From assembly GCA_963789885.1 (NCBI GenBank), contig CAWBNB010000007.1:1-47036 (forward strand): DNA of 47,036 bases, in the 5' to 3' direction. This DNA comes from DATEDA01 sp963789885 (GTDB taxonomy: Bacteria > Pseudomonadota > Gammaproteobacteria > Burkholderiales > SG8-39). How positions within the stretch are numbered: the stretch's first letter is position 1; every line of letters starts with the position of its first letter. The translations under genes were made by a program, and so were the position numbers. Below, piece after piece: positions 1 through 7,858 of the stretch. Below the pieces are notes generated by a model. It worked only from the letters and a program-made list of their open reading frames with translations. It did no database searches and was not told the DNA's origin.

Positions 1-38
1 TCGAACCGGCACGGCTTGCGCCGAGGAATTTTAGTCGG
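1..38 (-). repeat. Degenerate tRNA-Leu 3' fragment (possible attachment-site remnant)
   Basis: The first 38 bases line up with the 3' half of the intact tRNA-Leu at 3019-3100, same orientation, at about 33 of 38 positions, from the T-arm into the anticodon region; similarity then stops. The 3' end lies outside the window. It is either a decayed tRNA-Leu copy or the far attachment site of an element once inserted at tRNA-Leu. Alignment was done by eye. Confidence 0.6.
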
Positions 39-86
39 CCCCGGACAACAAACCGCAGCAACGCTCAACCGCTCACCGCTTTCCGG

Positions 87-287
87 TCAAAGGGTTGCGT
101 GCTGCGGTGTGCGGTAGAAAGCGGCCAATTCTTGGTGCCGTTGTGCCAGCAGCGTGCCAAGCATTTCTGCGCTGACCTCGCTTCCCTGTTCGCTCCGTTG
201 CTCCGATCGCACCGCCCTCGGTCTTGCCGTTTCGGTCGATGCGGTGTTGCAAAGGGACTGGCAAGGGACTTTTTCGGCCTCGGTCAA
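87..287 (-). CDS. Hypothetical small protein, doubtful
   Basis: A 66-codon frame starting with TTG. Its C-terminal half (SAEMLGTLLAQRHQELAAFY) reads like an amphipathic helix with plausible codon use; the N-terminal half is unremarkable. I recognise no family. It lies in the same accessory stretch as several other small frames and may be a remnant. A weak start codon and no clear ribosome-binding site keep confidence low. Confidence 0.25.
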   Translation of the reverse strand: MTEAEKVPCQSLCNTASTETARPRAVRSEQRSEQGSEVSAEMLGTLLAQRHQELAAFYRTPQHATL

Positions 288-338
288 GGCCGGGCCGGCT
301 CGGCAGTAGGCCCACGCTCCCGCGGGTAAGATACGCGA

Positions 339-512
339 GTGACACCAGAGCAGTTCAACGGACTCGTCTTGGCTGCGGGTTTGGTGCTCGGCGCGATCTA
401 CGCAGCGGTCTGCGCTTTCGAGGCGCGGCGGTTGCTATGGAAGGCTGGAGGCTTCGCGGCGCTGGCGGTCGCACTAGCTGTCGCAGCGTGGATCGTCGGC
501 ACAGTGAAATAG
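339..512 (+). CDS. Small two-helix membrane protein
   Basis: A GTG-started frame of 57 codons. The product begins MTPEQFNGLVLAAGLVLGA and has two hydrophobic stretches, about residues 9-26 and 38-55, separated by a short loop rich in arginine (EARRLLWK). This is the pattern of a helical-hairpin inner-membrane protein, such as a holin-like or accessory protein, but I recognise no family. It converges on a small minus-strand frame. There is only a weak purine-rich stretch ahead of the start. The membrane pattern is clear; expression is unproven. Confidence 0.5.
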   Translation: MTPEQFNGLVLAAGLVLGAIYAAVCAFEARRLLWKAGGFAALAVALAVAAWIVGTVK

Positions 513-523
513 CCGAAGCCCCC

Positions 524-658
524 TCACCTGCTTCGCGCTTCGACCTGAGCGGCCAACTCGCGCAGCTTCTTTGCGATCTCCGCTGCGTCCTCGCGTCGCA
601 GACGCGCGCGTAGCACCTCAACAAACCGCTCGACTGCCGCGTCGATCGCCTGAATCAC
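524..658 (-). CDS. Hypothetical small charged helical protein
   Basis: A 44-codon GTG-started frame whose product is a nearly continuous charged amphipathic helix (for example VEVLRARLRREDAAEIAKKL). Such peptides are common as small accessory genes of mobile elements, but no family is recognised. It lies downstream of, and on the same strand as, the frame at 683-1090. It may be the tail of a longer decayed gene. Confidence 0.35.
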   Translation of the reverse strand: MIQAIDAAVERFVEVLRARLRREDAAEIAKKLRELAAQVEARSR

Positions 659-682
659 AACAGGCTGTGCCGCTTGAGAACG

Positions 683-1090
683 TCATCCCAGGCGCGAAGC
701 GCATTTCTCCTTCTTCCAGGAGCCGAAGGAGCCGAGGTCGACGCGGAAGTCGACGTACTGGAGAAGGTCCGCCGAGATGGCGAAGACGTCATTGCGGACG
801 CTCGGCGTGTAGTCCACCTTGTCGATGAGCGTTTGAAGCTGACGAACCTTGGCCAGCAGCTCGCTGCGGGATGCGATGCATAAGATGGGGCAAGTACTTG
901 GAAGCGAGTAGCGACACCGGATCGCGTCTACTGCTTCGGCGTTCACTGAACCAGGATCGCTTGCTTTCGCCCCGTCCGGGTAAATCCAGGCGGGGCGCCG
1001 CTGCATGTCGAGTTGCGACGACTCGAGTCCTGTCACGCTTGCTCGAGGCAATCGAGTTTCGCTTCCGCATGCTTGAAGCATCGGTCGCAC
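683..1090 (-). CDS. Hypothetical protein, possibly only its second half coding
   Basis: A 135-codon frame from GTG. The C-terminal 70 residues (for example SELLAKVRQLQTLIDKVDY and DLLQYVDFRVDLGSFGSW) look like real protein with alternating helix and strand. The N-terminal half is rich in arginine and serine and less convincing, so a later start is possible. No family is recognised. With the frames at 524-658 and 87-287 it would form a loose minus-strand series of small genes. Confidence 0.35.
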   Translation of the reverse strand: MRPMLQACGSETRLPRASVTGLESSQLDMQRRPAWIYPDGAKASDPGSVNAEAVDAIRCRYSLPSTCPILCIASRSELLAKVRQLQTLIDKVDYTPSVRNDVFAISADLLQYVDFRVDLGSFGSWKKEKCASRLG

Positions 1091-1322
1091 GCGAACAACA
1101 GTCTCTAGCAGCGACTTTTTTCCGGCTCTGTCAGCGCATTGTCAGATCCGACTGATCGTCACCCTACTGGCATTGCTATTGCTCAGCGAAGTGCAGATCT
1201 GTTGCCCCTAGTGGCAGCGCGTAGAGACAGACGAAAAAGAGTGCCGAGTGTCCGTCGCCGATGACTCGCGTCTGACATTGGCAGCAATCGGAGGAAGTTG
1301 TCACATTGACAGGGAGAGACCG

Positions 1323-1556
1323 ATGCGTCGATTGATCATGCGAGCTGGTGCTTGTCTCATTTGCTGCGGCCAATTGGTCGCGCCCGCGTACGCGGCCGAT
1401 GCGAAAGCGAAAAAAACGGCTGCAGCAACCGTCAGCCGGGTGCAGACGCGCCCGGCCCCGCCAGTTGTTGCAAGCGCGACTTCGAAGGCCACCGATTCAG
1501 ATTCCCGTGTGAATGATTACCGCCTCGAGCGCGAAAGCTGCTGCGGTCCGCAATAG
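1323..1556 (+). CDS. Small secreted protein of unknown function
   Basis: 77 residues. An ATG preceded by a purine-rich site (AGGGAGAG, about 1311-1318) opens a signal peptide: MRRLIMRAG, a hydrophobic core, then AYAAD as the likely cleavage region near residue 24. The mature part is lysine-, alanine- and proline-rich and ends with a cysteine pair (ESCCGPQ). No domain is recognised. An in-frame start further upstream exists, but the signal peptide and ribosome-binding site favour this one. A 150-base gap without a gene separates it from the next coding sequence. Confidence 0.6.
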   Translation: MRRLIMRAGACLICCGQLVAPAYAADAKAKKTAAATVSRVQTRPAPPVVASATSKATDSDSRVNDYRLERESCCGPQ

Positions 1557-1708
1557 CCGCCGCTGTCTCGGCGATAATCCCATCACGCCGGCGGACGGCG
1601 CGGAGATTTCGCCACGCCCGTCAGCACAGCGCTGATTGTGGACTACTCAGTTATCCACCGCTAGTCAGAATAGGAACTCGCGGCCAAGATCGCCGCGATG
1701 AGCTCAAG

Positions 1709-2839
1709 ATGATTCGTTTTCTGCTCGCTACTGCACTCGGAGTCGCGCTTGCGAGTCTCGCGCACGCGCAGGTCCCGGGCGTAACCTCCAACACCATCGT
1801 GCTCGGCCAGTCGGCTGCCTTTACCGGTCCAGCCGCGCAATTGGGCATCGAGATGAACATCGGCACGAAGGCGTACCTAGACCACATCAATGCGCAAGGC
1901 GGCGTTCACGGCAGAAAGATCGAGCTCAAGACCCGCGACGACCGGTACGAGGCCAACCTGTGCCTTGAGAACACCAAGAAATTCATCCAGGAAGACAACG
2001 TCTTCGCGCTGATCTCTTATGTCGGCACTCCCACCACGGCGGCGGCGATGCCGGTAATCAGCGAAGCCAAGGTACCCCTAGTCGGACCTTTCACCGGAGC
2101 GGAGCTACTGCGCGCGCCAGTGAACCGGTACATCTTCAACGTGCGCGCAAGCTACTATGACGAGACCGAACAAATCGTCGAGCAGCTGGTGTCAACCGGC
2201 AACAAGAAGATAGCGGTGTTCTATCAGGACGACAACTACGGCCAGGCAGGTCTCAAGGGCGTGGAGATCGCCATGGCCAAGCGCGGCATGAAAATCGTTG
2301 CGCTGGGCAAGGTCGAACGCAACACCGTCAAAGTGGAGGAGGCGGTCAAGAGTATCAGCGCTTCCCAGCCCGACGGCGTCGTGATGATATCGGCCTACAC
2401 CTCGATTGCAGAATTCGTCCGGGAGATGAAGAAAGCCGGGATCAACGCGCAGTTCCACAACGTCTCGTTCGTCGGTAGCAAAGCGCTTGCCGATACGCTC
2501 AAGGACGAGGGATACGGGGTGGCGATCTCGCAGGTCGTGCCCTTCCCGTGGAATCGGAGCGTGCTCGTGGTAAGGGAGTACCAGGACATCCTGAGCAAAG
2601 CCGGTCGAAAGGACTTCAATTTCTCGAGCCTGGAGGGGTTCATCGTCGCCAAAGTAATGGTCGAGAGCTTGAAACGTGCGGGTAAAGACCTGACCCGGGA
2701 AAAGCTGGTTGCCGCGCTGGAAAGCATGAACAACGTCGATCTCGGCGACTTCATGGTGAGCTTCTCACCCACGAATCACAGCGGCTCGAAATTCGTCGAC
2801 CTCACGATGATCGGCCGCAGCGGCAGGTTCATCAAGTAG
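1709..2839 (+). CDS. Branched-chain amino-acid-type ABC transporter substrate-binding protein
   Basis: 376 residues. A signal peptide (MIRFLLATALGVALASLAHA, cleavage after about residue 20) leads into a periplasmic-binding fold of the LivJ/LivK type (Peripla_BP_6). Family marks include the early stretch VLGQSAAFTGPAAQLG, the KIELKTRDDRY segment and the SYVGTPTTAA region that lines the binding cleft. It would bind a small amide, amino acid or related ligand in the periplasm and hand it to a membrane permease. No permease or ATPase gene is adjacent, so it is an orphan. Many betaproteobacteria carry large numbers of such orphan binding proteins. The ligand cannot be told from sequence. Confidence 0.9.
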   Translation: MIRFLLATALGVALASLAHAQVPGVTSNTIVLGQSAAFTGPAAQLGIEMNIGTKAYLDHINAQGGVHGRKIELKTRDDRYEANLCLENTKKFIQEDNVFALISYVGTPTTAAAMPVISEAKVPLVGPFTGAELLRAPVNRYIFNVRASYYDETEQIVEQLVSTGNKKIAVFYQDDNYGQAGLKGVEIAMAKRGMKIVALGKVERNTVKVEEAVKSISASQPDGVVMISAYTSIAEFVREMKKAGINAQFHNVSFVGSKALADTLKDEGYGVAISQVVPFPWNRSVLVVREYQDILSKAGRKDFNFSSLEGFIVAKVMVESLKRAGKDLTREKLVAALESMNNVDLGDFMVSFSPTNHSGSKFVDLTMIGRSGRFIK

Positions 2840-3018
2840 GTCGGCTCGCCTCGGCGCGCGGGCCGGCCCGCTAACTCCGGTAGCGCAACGCATCGACCAG
2901 CAGAGCAAACGCCGGTGAGGAAGCGGCCTTTGGGCTCTCCTGGCCTCCCTCAGATCATGTGCACCTGCCATGCACCGGCCGAACGCACCCTCGCACGCTT
3001 CGCACGTAACCCATTGAA

Positions 3019-3100
3019 TGCCCGGGGCGGGATTCGAACCCGCACGGCTTTCGCCAAGGGATTTTAAGTCCCTTGCGTCTACCAGTTTCGCCACCCGGGC
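3019..3100 (-). tRNA. tRNA-Leu (anticodon TAA)
   Basis: Full cloverleaf on the minus strand. The acceptor stem GCCCGGG pairs with CCCGGGC, the anticodon loop holds TAA, the variable arm is long as expected for leucine, and the T-arm is GTTCGAATC. The 3' CCA is not encoded, since the bases after the discriminator A read TTC. It is the last of three tRNAs downstream of pgsA, and the fragment at position 1 matches its 3' half. Confidence 0.95.
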
Positions 3101-3135
3101 AGGGTGCGATCGCTAGTTGCGCGATCGGAAGATCT

Positions 3136-3209
3136 TGGAGGCGGGGGTCGGAATCGAACCGGCGTACACGGCTTTGCAGGCCGCTGCATGACCACTCTGC
3201 CACCCCGCC
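3136..3209 (-). tRNA. tRNA-Cys (anticodon GCA)
   Basis: Minus-strand cloverleaf: acceptor stem GGCGGGG with CCCCGCC, anticodon loop CTGCAAA with GCA, T-loop TTCGATTC, and an encoded 3' CCA. It lies between tRNA-Gly and tRNA-Leu, matching the classic uvrC-pgsA-glyW-cysT-leuZ order known in Escherichia coli. Confidence 0.96.
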
Positions 3210-3289
3210 AAGGGGACGCGCTTCGCCTGGCGGCGAAGGCTCAAGCCGAAAGTAAAAGAGGGAAAGCGAGCGCGCTTTCCCCCGGAATC

Positions 3290-3365
3290 TGGAGCGGGAA
3301 ACGAGTCTCGAACTCGCGACCTCAACCTTGGCAAGGTTGCGCTCTACCAACTGAGCTATTCCCGC
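3290..3365 (-). tRNA. tRNA-Gly (anticodon GCC)
   Basis: Minus-strand cloverleaf: acceptor GCGGGAA with TTCCCGC, D-arm AGCTCAGTTGGTAGAGC, anticodon loop CTTGCCAAG with GCC, T-arm GTTCGAGAC, and an encoded 3' CCA. It begins 49 bases after the pgsA stop codon and is probably processed from the same transcript. Confidence 0.97.
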
Positions 3366-3414
3366 GTTTAGAAACAACATTTTAGCTTTCAGCGCCGCCG
3401 GCGGTCAAGGGCGG

Positions 3415-3984
3415 TCAACGCCCGTTCGCGTGCGGCGCGGCGAGCTTCAGGTAGTACAGCATCGAGACCACCGTCAACGCCGCCGCGAGGTAGATCAGCC
3501 AGGTGCCGAGCCACTGCGGATCGAACCAGCCACCGATCCGGTCGTGGTAGAGCAGCAGCGGGATCGCCACGAGCTGCGACACGGTCTTGATCTTGCCGAG
3601 CAGGTTGACGGCCACGCTCTTGCCCTGCCCCAGCTTCGCCATCCATTCGCGCAGCGCGGAGATCGCGATCTCGCGGCCGATGATGATCACCGCGACGATC
3701 GCGTCGACGCGGTGCAGCTGCACGAGCACGATCAGTGCCGCAGTCACCATCAGCTTGTCCGCCACCGGATCGAGGAACGCGCCGAAGGCGGAGGTCTGGT
3801 TCCACCGCCGGGCGAGATAGCCGTCGAGCCAGTCCGTCACCGCCGCACCGACGAACAGGATCGTGGCCGCAAGGTTCTTGTCCTGGGGCCCGAGCCACCG
3901 GTCCGGCAGGTAGTAGATCGCCAGCAGCAGGGGAATGGCGACGATGCGAAGCCAGGTCAGGAGGTTCGGCACGTTGAGCGGCAT
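3415..3984 (-). CDS. pgsA: CDP-diacylglycerol-glycerol-3-phosphate 3-phosphatidyltransferase
   Basis: 189 residues, an integral membrane enzyme that makes phosphatidylglycerol phosphate from CDP-diacylglycerol and glycerol 3-phosphate, the committed step to phosphatidylglycerol. The CDP-alcohol phosphotransferase signature is complete: the DG-x2-AR part in DWLDGYLARRW, then G-x3-D-x3-D in GAFLDPVADK. Several hydrophobic segments follow. The ATG overlaps the uvrC stop by one base (TGATG), so translation is probably coupled. The uvrC-pgsA-tRNA order is conserved among proteobacteria. Confidence 0.96.
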   Translation of the reverse strand: MPLNVPNLLTWLRIVAIPLLLAIYYLPDRWLGPQDKNLAATILFVGAAVTDWLDGYLARRWNQTSAFGAFLDPVADKLMVTAALIVLVQLHRVDAIVAVIIIGREIAISALREWMAKLGQGKSVAVNLLGKIKTVSQLVAIPLLLYHDRIGGWFDPQWLGTWLIYLAAALTVVSMLYYLKLAAPHANGR

Positions 3985-5783
3985 CAGTGCAGCTCCCGGT
4001 AGATGCGCTCGGCGAGCGTCCGGCTGATGCCGTCCACCTGCGCCAGGTCCTCGACGCTGGCCGCGACCACGCCCTTCAGACCGCCGAACCGCTCCAGCAG
4101 CTGCCGTCGCCGCTTCGCGCCGATCCCGCTGATCGACTCGAGGGTCGAGGTCACGCGCGCCTTCCCGCGCCGTTGCCGGTGGCCGGTAATCGCGAAACGG
4201 TGAGCTTCGTCCCGGATCGCCTGGATCAGGTGCAGCCCGGGGTGGTCCGGTTCGAGGCGCAGCACGCGGTTGCCCTCGGCGAGCACGAGCTCCTCCAGCC
4301 CGGGCTTGCGCTCTGGGCCCTTTGCGACCCCCACGAGATCGACGTCGGCGAAGCCGAGCTCGGCGAGGACCGCGCGCGCGGTGTTCACCTGCCCCTTCCC
4401 CCCGTCGATCAGCACGAGGTCGGGAATCACCCCTTCGCCCCGCGCCACTTTCTCGTAGCGCCGGTGCAGGACGTCCCGCATCGCCGCATAGTCGTCCCCC
4501 GGCTGGATTCCGGCGATGTTGTAGTGCCGATACTCCGAGGGGCGCATCCGGTACTGGTCGTAGACCACGCACGAGGCTACCGTCAATTCGCCCCGGGTGT
4601 GACTGACGTCGAAACACTCGATCCGCTGCACCGAGGGCGGAAGCCCGAGCGCCTCGCGCATGGCGGCAAGGCGCACTTCCTGGGTGCCCTGCTCGCGCGC
4701 GCGCTGCGCGAGCGCCTGCCCGGCGTTGCGTTCGGCCATCTCGAGCCATGCGCGGCGTTCGGTCTGCGGACGCGTGACCAGCTGCACCTGACGGCCGGCG
4801 TGCTCGGTCAGCGCGGCGGCGAGCTCGTCCGCGTCGACGTCCTCGCTCGTCACGATCAGCGCCGGCGGCGGACCTTGCAGATAGTGCTGGGCGAGGAACG
4901 CACCGAGCACGTCGCCCCGGGTCCGCTCTTCCGCGTGCTGCGGGAAAAAGCTCTTGTCGCCCAGGTACCGGCCGTTGCGGATCATCACCAGGTTGACGCA
5001 CGCGATGCCCTGGTCGATCGCGCACGCGACGACGTCCGCGTCGAGCGCCTTGGTCGTGTCGACGTACTGCCGACCCTGCACCTTCGAGAGCGACCGGATC
5101 TGGTCGCGGTAGACCGCCGCCTGCTCGTAGTCCCGGGCATCCGCGGCCGCCTGCATGCGCGCGGCGAGCGCGGTCATCACGTCGTCCTCGCGGCCGTCCA
5201 TGAACAGCCGCGCGTTCCGCACGTCGGCATCGTACCGCTCCGCGTCGATGAGTCCGACGCAGGGCGCCGAGCAGCGCCTGATCTGGTGCAGCAGGCAGGG
5301 CCGGGACCGGTTTCTGAACACCGAGTCCTCGCAGGTACGGAGGCGAAACACCTTCTGCAGCGTCTGGATGCTCTCTCGCACCGCGCCGGCGTTCGGAAAC
5401 GGCCCGTAAAACGCGTGCTTCCGGTCGAGCGGACCGCGATGGAAGCCGAGTCGCGGAAAGTCGTCCCCGGTGATCATCAGGTAGGGGTAGGACTTGTCGT
5501 CGCGGAAGAGGATGTTGTAGCGCGGCGCGAGGGACTTGATCAGGTTCCCCTCGAGGAGGAGCGCCTCGCCTTCCGAGCCCGCCACGGTCACCTCGACCGA
5601 CGCGACCTGGGAGAGCATCACCTCGGTGCGCGGGCCGTGATCGCTCTTCTGGAAATAGGACGCGACGCGCTTCTTCAGGTCCCGCGCCTTGCCGACGTAC
5701 AGCACGTCCCCGGCGGCATTCAGCATCCGGTATACGCCGGGCAGGTTGGGCAGGCCGGCGATGAAGGACGCGGCGTCAAGCAC
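3984..5783 (-). CDS. uvrC: Excinuclease ABC subunit C
   Basis: 599 residues, the nuclease of nucleotide excision repair that cuts on both sides of a UvrB-marked lesion. Seen in order: an N-terminal GIY-YIG nuclease domain (GVYRML, then YVGKARDLKKRV), a UVR motif that binds UvrB (ARDYEQAAVYRDQI, about residues 205-230), the C-terminal RNase H-like nuclease (IECFDVSHTRGE, VLIDGGKGQV) and a helix-hairpin-helix pair at the end (SISGIGAKRRRQLL). A GTG start is chosen because the family begins just before the GVY motif; a longer in-frame extension lacks family character. efp is divergent, 79 bases away. Confidence 0.95.
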   Translation of the reverse strand: MLDAASFIAGLPNLPGVYRMLNAAGDVLYVGKARDLKKRVASYFQKSDHGPRTEVMLSQVASVEVTVAGSEGEALLLEGNLIKSLAPRYNILFRDDKSYPYLMITGDDFPRLGFHRGPLDRKHAFYGPFPNAGAVRESIQTLQKVFRLRTCEDSVFRNRSRPCLLHQIRRCSAPCVGLIDAERYDADVRNARLFMDGREDDVMTALAARMQAAADARDYEQAAVYRDQIRSLSKVQGRQYVDTTKALDADVVACAIDQGIACVNLVMIRNGRYLGDKSFFPQHAEERTRGDVLGAFLAQHYLQGPPPALIVTSEDVDADELAAALTEHAGRQVQLVTRPQTERRAWLEMAERNAGQALAQRAREQGTQEVRLAAMREALGLPPSVQRIECFDVSHTRGELTVASCVVYDQYRMRPSEYRHYNIAGIQPGDDYAAMRDVLHRRYEKVARGEGVIPDLVLIDGGKGQVNTARAVLAELGFADVDLVGVAKGPERKPGLEELVLAEGNRVLRLEPDHPGLHLIQAIRDEAHRFAITGHRQRRGKARVTSTLESISGIGAKRRRQLLERFGGLKGVVAASVEDLAQVDGISRTLAERIYRELH

Positions 5784-5862
5784 GGGATGGCGCGGCAGCG
5801 AGCCGCAGGGTGCGCGGTGCGGTAGAATCGCGGGCTTTTCTAACGTAACCCGGCAATTGGCT

Positions 5863-6429
5863 ATGGCGAAAGTACTTGCGACCGAGATCCGCGTCGGCAA
5901 CCTGCTCGAATGGGACAAACGCGTCTGGCGGGTTCTGAAATCCTACCACGTGCACGTCGGCGGCCGCGGCGGCGCGTTCATGCAGGTCGAGATGAAAGAC
6001 ATCGAGGCCGGCACCAAGACCAACACGCGCTTTCGCACCGACGAGAAGATCGAGCGCGCGTACGTCGAGCAGCGCGAGATGCAGTATCTCTACCAGGAGG
6101 GCGAGAACTACGTCTTCATGGACAAGGACACCTACGACCAGCTGCCGCTCTCGGCGGAGATGCTCGAGGGCCAGACCGGTTACCTGCTGCCGAACACCGA
6201 CGTCCAGATCAATTTCCACAACGAGCGCCCGATCGGCGTCCAGCTGCCGCCTTCGGTCGTGCTCACCGTGGTCGAGACCGACCCGAACATCAAGAACTCG
6301 ACCGTAACGACGTCCTTCAAGCCGGCGACGACCGACACCGGGCTGGTCGTCCAGGTGCCCCCGTTCATCGAGACCGGCGAGAAGATCAAGGTCAACACCG
6401 ACGATGGCGCGTACATCGAGCGCGCCTAG
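5863..6429 (+). CDS. efp: Translation elongation factor P, alphaproteobacterial-looking type
   Basis: 188 residues with the three domains of EF-P: a KOW-like N-terminal domain, the central OB domain (YVFMDKDTYDQLPL) and the C-terminal OB domain ending in TDDGAYIERA. EF-P rescues ribosomes stalled at polyproline. The tip of the N-terminal loop, which carries a modified lysine (EpmA type) or arginine (EarP type) in other bacteria, reads GGRGGAF with Arg35. No EarP gene is adjacent. The body (QVEMKDIEAGTKTNTRFR) resembles alphaproteobacterial EF-P more than the usual betaproteobacterial form, a judgement from memory. A TAGAAT hexamer at 5823-5828 could be its -10 box. Confidence 0.93.
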   Translation: MAKVLATEIRVGNLLEWDKRVWRVLKSYHVHVGGRGGAFMQVEMKDIEAGTKTNTRFRTDEKIERAYVEQREMQYLYQEGENYVFMDKDTYDQLPLSAEMLEGQTGYLLPNTDVQINFHNERPIGVQLPPSVVLTVVETDPNIKNSTVTTSFKPATTDTGLVVQVPPFIETGEKIKVNTDDGAYIERA

Positions 6430-6441
6430 CCGCCGCGAGGC

Positions 6442-7476
6442 TCAGGCGAGCATGCCTTCGTCGCGCGCCCGCGCAATCTCCCCCAGCGCCCCCCGATAGC
6501 CGGGTCCGCCACCGGACGCATCCGCCTGTGGCCCCCGGATGCGCTCGGCTCTGCCGGCGTCGAGCCGCGCAGGCCCCAGTCCGTCGAGCAGCCGTAGCGC
6601 CGCGTCACGCGCGTTGCAGACGAGCACCATGTCGCATCCGGCCTCGAGCGCCGCCCGACCCCGCTCGACGACCCCTCCGGCAACGCTCGCGCCCTCCATC
6701 GACAGGTCGTCGCTGAACACGATGCCGTCGAAGCCGAGGCGTCCGCGCAGGATCTCCTGGAGCCACCGGCGCGAGAATCCCGCCGGCTTCGAGTCGACCC
6801 GCGGATAGATCACGTGCGCCGGCATCACGCCGGCGAGGCCGGCGCTGACGAGCGCGCGGTACGGTACAAGGTCGTTCGCTTCGATCGTCGCGAGGTCGCG
6901 GTCGTCCACCGGCACCTCGTGGTGGGAGTCGGCGCGCACGTAGCCATGCCCCGGGAAGTGCTTGCCGACGGGACCCATCCCCACCCGCCGGAGGCCGCCG
7001 ACGAGCGCCGAAGCGAGTCGGGCCACCGCGACCGGTTCCGAGTGGAACGCCCGGTCGCCGATCACGCTCGACGAGCCGAAGTCGATGTCGAGCACCGGGG
7101 CAAAGCTGAAATCCACCCCGTGCGCCGCGAGCTCCGACGCGAGCACGACTCCGACTGCTCGCGCCAGGTTCTCCGCGAGCACCGGGTTCTGGTCGTAGAT
7201 TCGGCCGAGCGCGCGCATGGGCGGCAATCGGGTAAAGCCGTCCACGAACCGTTGCACCCGGCCACCCTCGTGATCGACCGCGATCAGCAGCGCGGGCGAC
7301 CGAACCCCGCGGATGGCGCCGGTCAAGCGGCGCAGCTGCGCGGGCGACGCGTAGTTGCGGGCGAACAGGATCACCCCGCCGACCAGTGGGTGCTCGAGCA
7401 GTTCGCGCTCGTCGGGTGCCAGTTCGAGCCCGGCGACGTCGACCATCACCGGCCCGAGCGGCCGCTCAGTCGTCAC
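6442..7476 (-). CDS. nagZ: Beta-N-acetylhexosaminidase (peptidoglycan recycling)
   Basis: 344 residues, glycoside hydrolase family 3. NagZ acts in the cytoplasm and removes N-acetylglucosamine from anhydromuropeptides during cell-wall recycling. The hallmark KHFPGHGYV is present, followed by the flexible catalytic loop DSHHEVP and the nucleophile region FSDDLSMEGA. A GTG start (VTTERPLGPVMVDVAG) overlaps acpS by 11 bases and fits the family N-terminus. It ends 12 bases from the convergent efp stop. It is the last gene of the long minus-strand series. Confidence 0.95.
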   Translation of the reverse strand: MTTERPLGPVMVDVAGLELAPDERELLEHPLVGGVILFARNYASPAQLRRLTGAIRGVRSPALLIAVDHEGGRVQRFVDGFTRLPPMRALGRIYDQNPVLAENLARAVGVVLASELAAHGVDFSFAPVLDIDFGSSSVIGDRAFHSEPVAVARLASALVGGLRRVGMGPVGKHFPGHGYVRADSHHEVPVDDRDLATIEANDLVPYRALVSAGLAGVMPAHVIYPRVDSKPAGFSRRWLQEILRGRLGFDGIVFSDDLSMEGASVAGGVVERGRAALEAGCDMVLVCNARDAALRLLDGLGPARLDAGRAERIRGPQADASGGGPGYRGALGEIARARDEGMLA

Positions 7477-7858
7477 CGCTCTCGCCCTCGAGCACGACGA
7501 ACGCCGCCGCCATGCCACGCTCGTCCGTCAGACTGACGTGGACGGCACGGATTCCCCGGCGCTCGACCAGCGCGGCGAGCGGCGCAGCGAGCTCGAGGTA
7601 GGGCCGTCCCGAAGCGTGATTGACGACGCCGATGCTGTGCCAGTTCACCGGCGCGCGGATGCCGGTGCCCATCGCCTTGGAGAAGGCCTCCTTGGCGGCG
7701 AACCGCTTGGCGAGATAGGCCGCCGGCTTCCGGTGCCCGGCGAAGCGCGCGAGCTCGCGCGGCACGAGTACTCTCTGCGCGAAGCGCTCGCCCCATCGGT
7801 CGAGCGCCTGCTCGATGCGCGCGATCTCGACGAGATCGGTGCCGATGCCGAGGATCAC
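7466..7858 (-). CDS. acpS: Holo-[acyl-carrier-protein] synthase
   Basis: 130 residues. AcpS moves 4'-phosphopantetheine from CoA onto the serine of acyl carrier protein. Signature motifs are present: the magnesium-binding GIGTDLVEIARIE at the N-terminus and RFAAKEAFSKAMGTG in the middle. The GTG start shares GTGA with the pdxJ stop, a four-base overlap typical of coupled translation. Its target AcpP is encoded about 12 kb away in the same direction. Confidence 0.96.
   Translation of the reverse strand: MILGIGTDLVEIARIEQALDRWGERFAQRVLVPRELARFAGHRKPAAYLAKRFAAKEAFSKAMGTGIRAPVNWHSIGVVNHASGRPYLELAAPLAALVERRGIRAVHVSLTDERGMAAAFVVLEGESGDD

Noticed and set aside
3987..5825. A 612-codon plus-strand frame across uvrC
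   Set aside because: It is antisense to a clear uvrC and has no family character, a known effect of high GC.
6442..7518. A longer N-terminus for nagZ
   Set aside because: The extension is arginine-rich, runs into acpS, and the GTG start fits the family.
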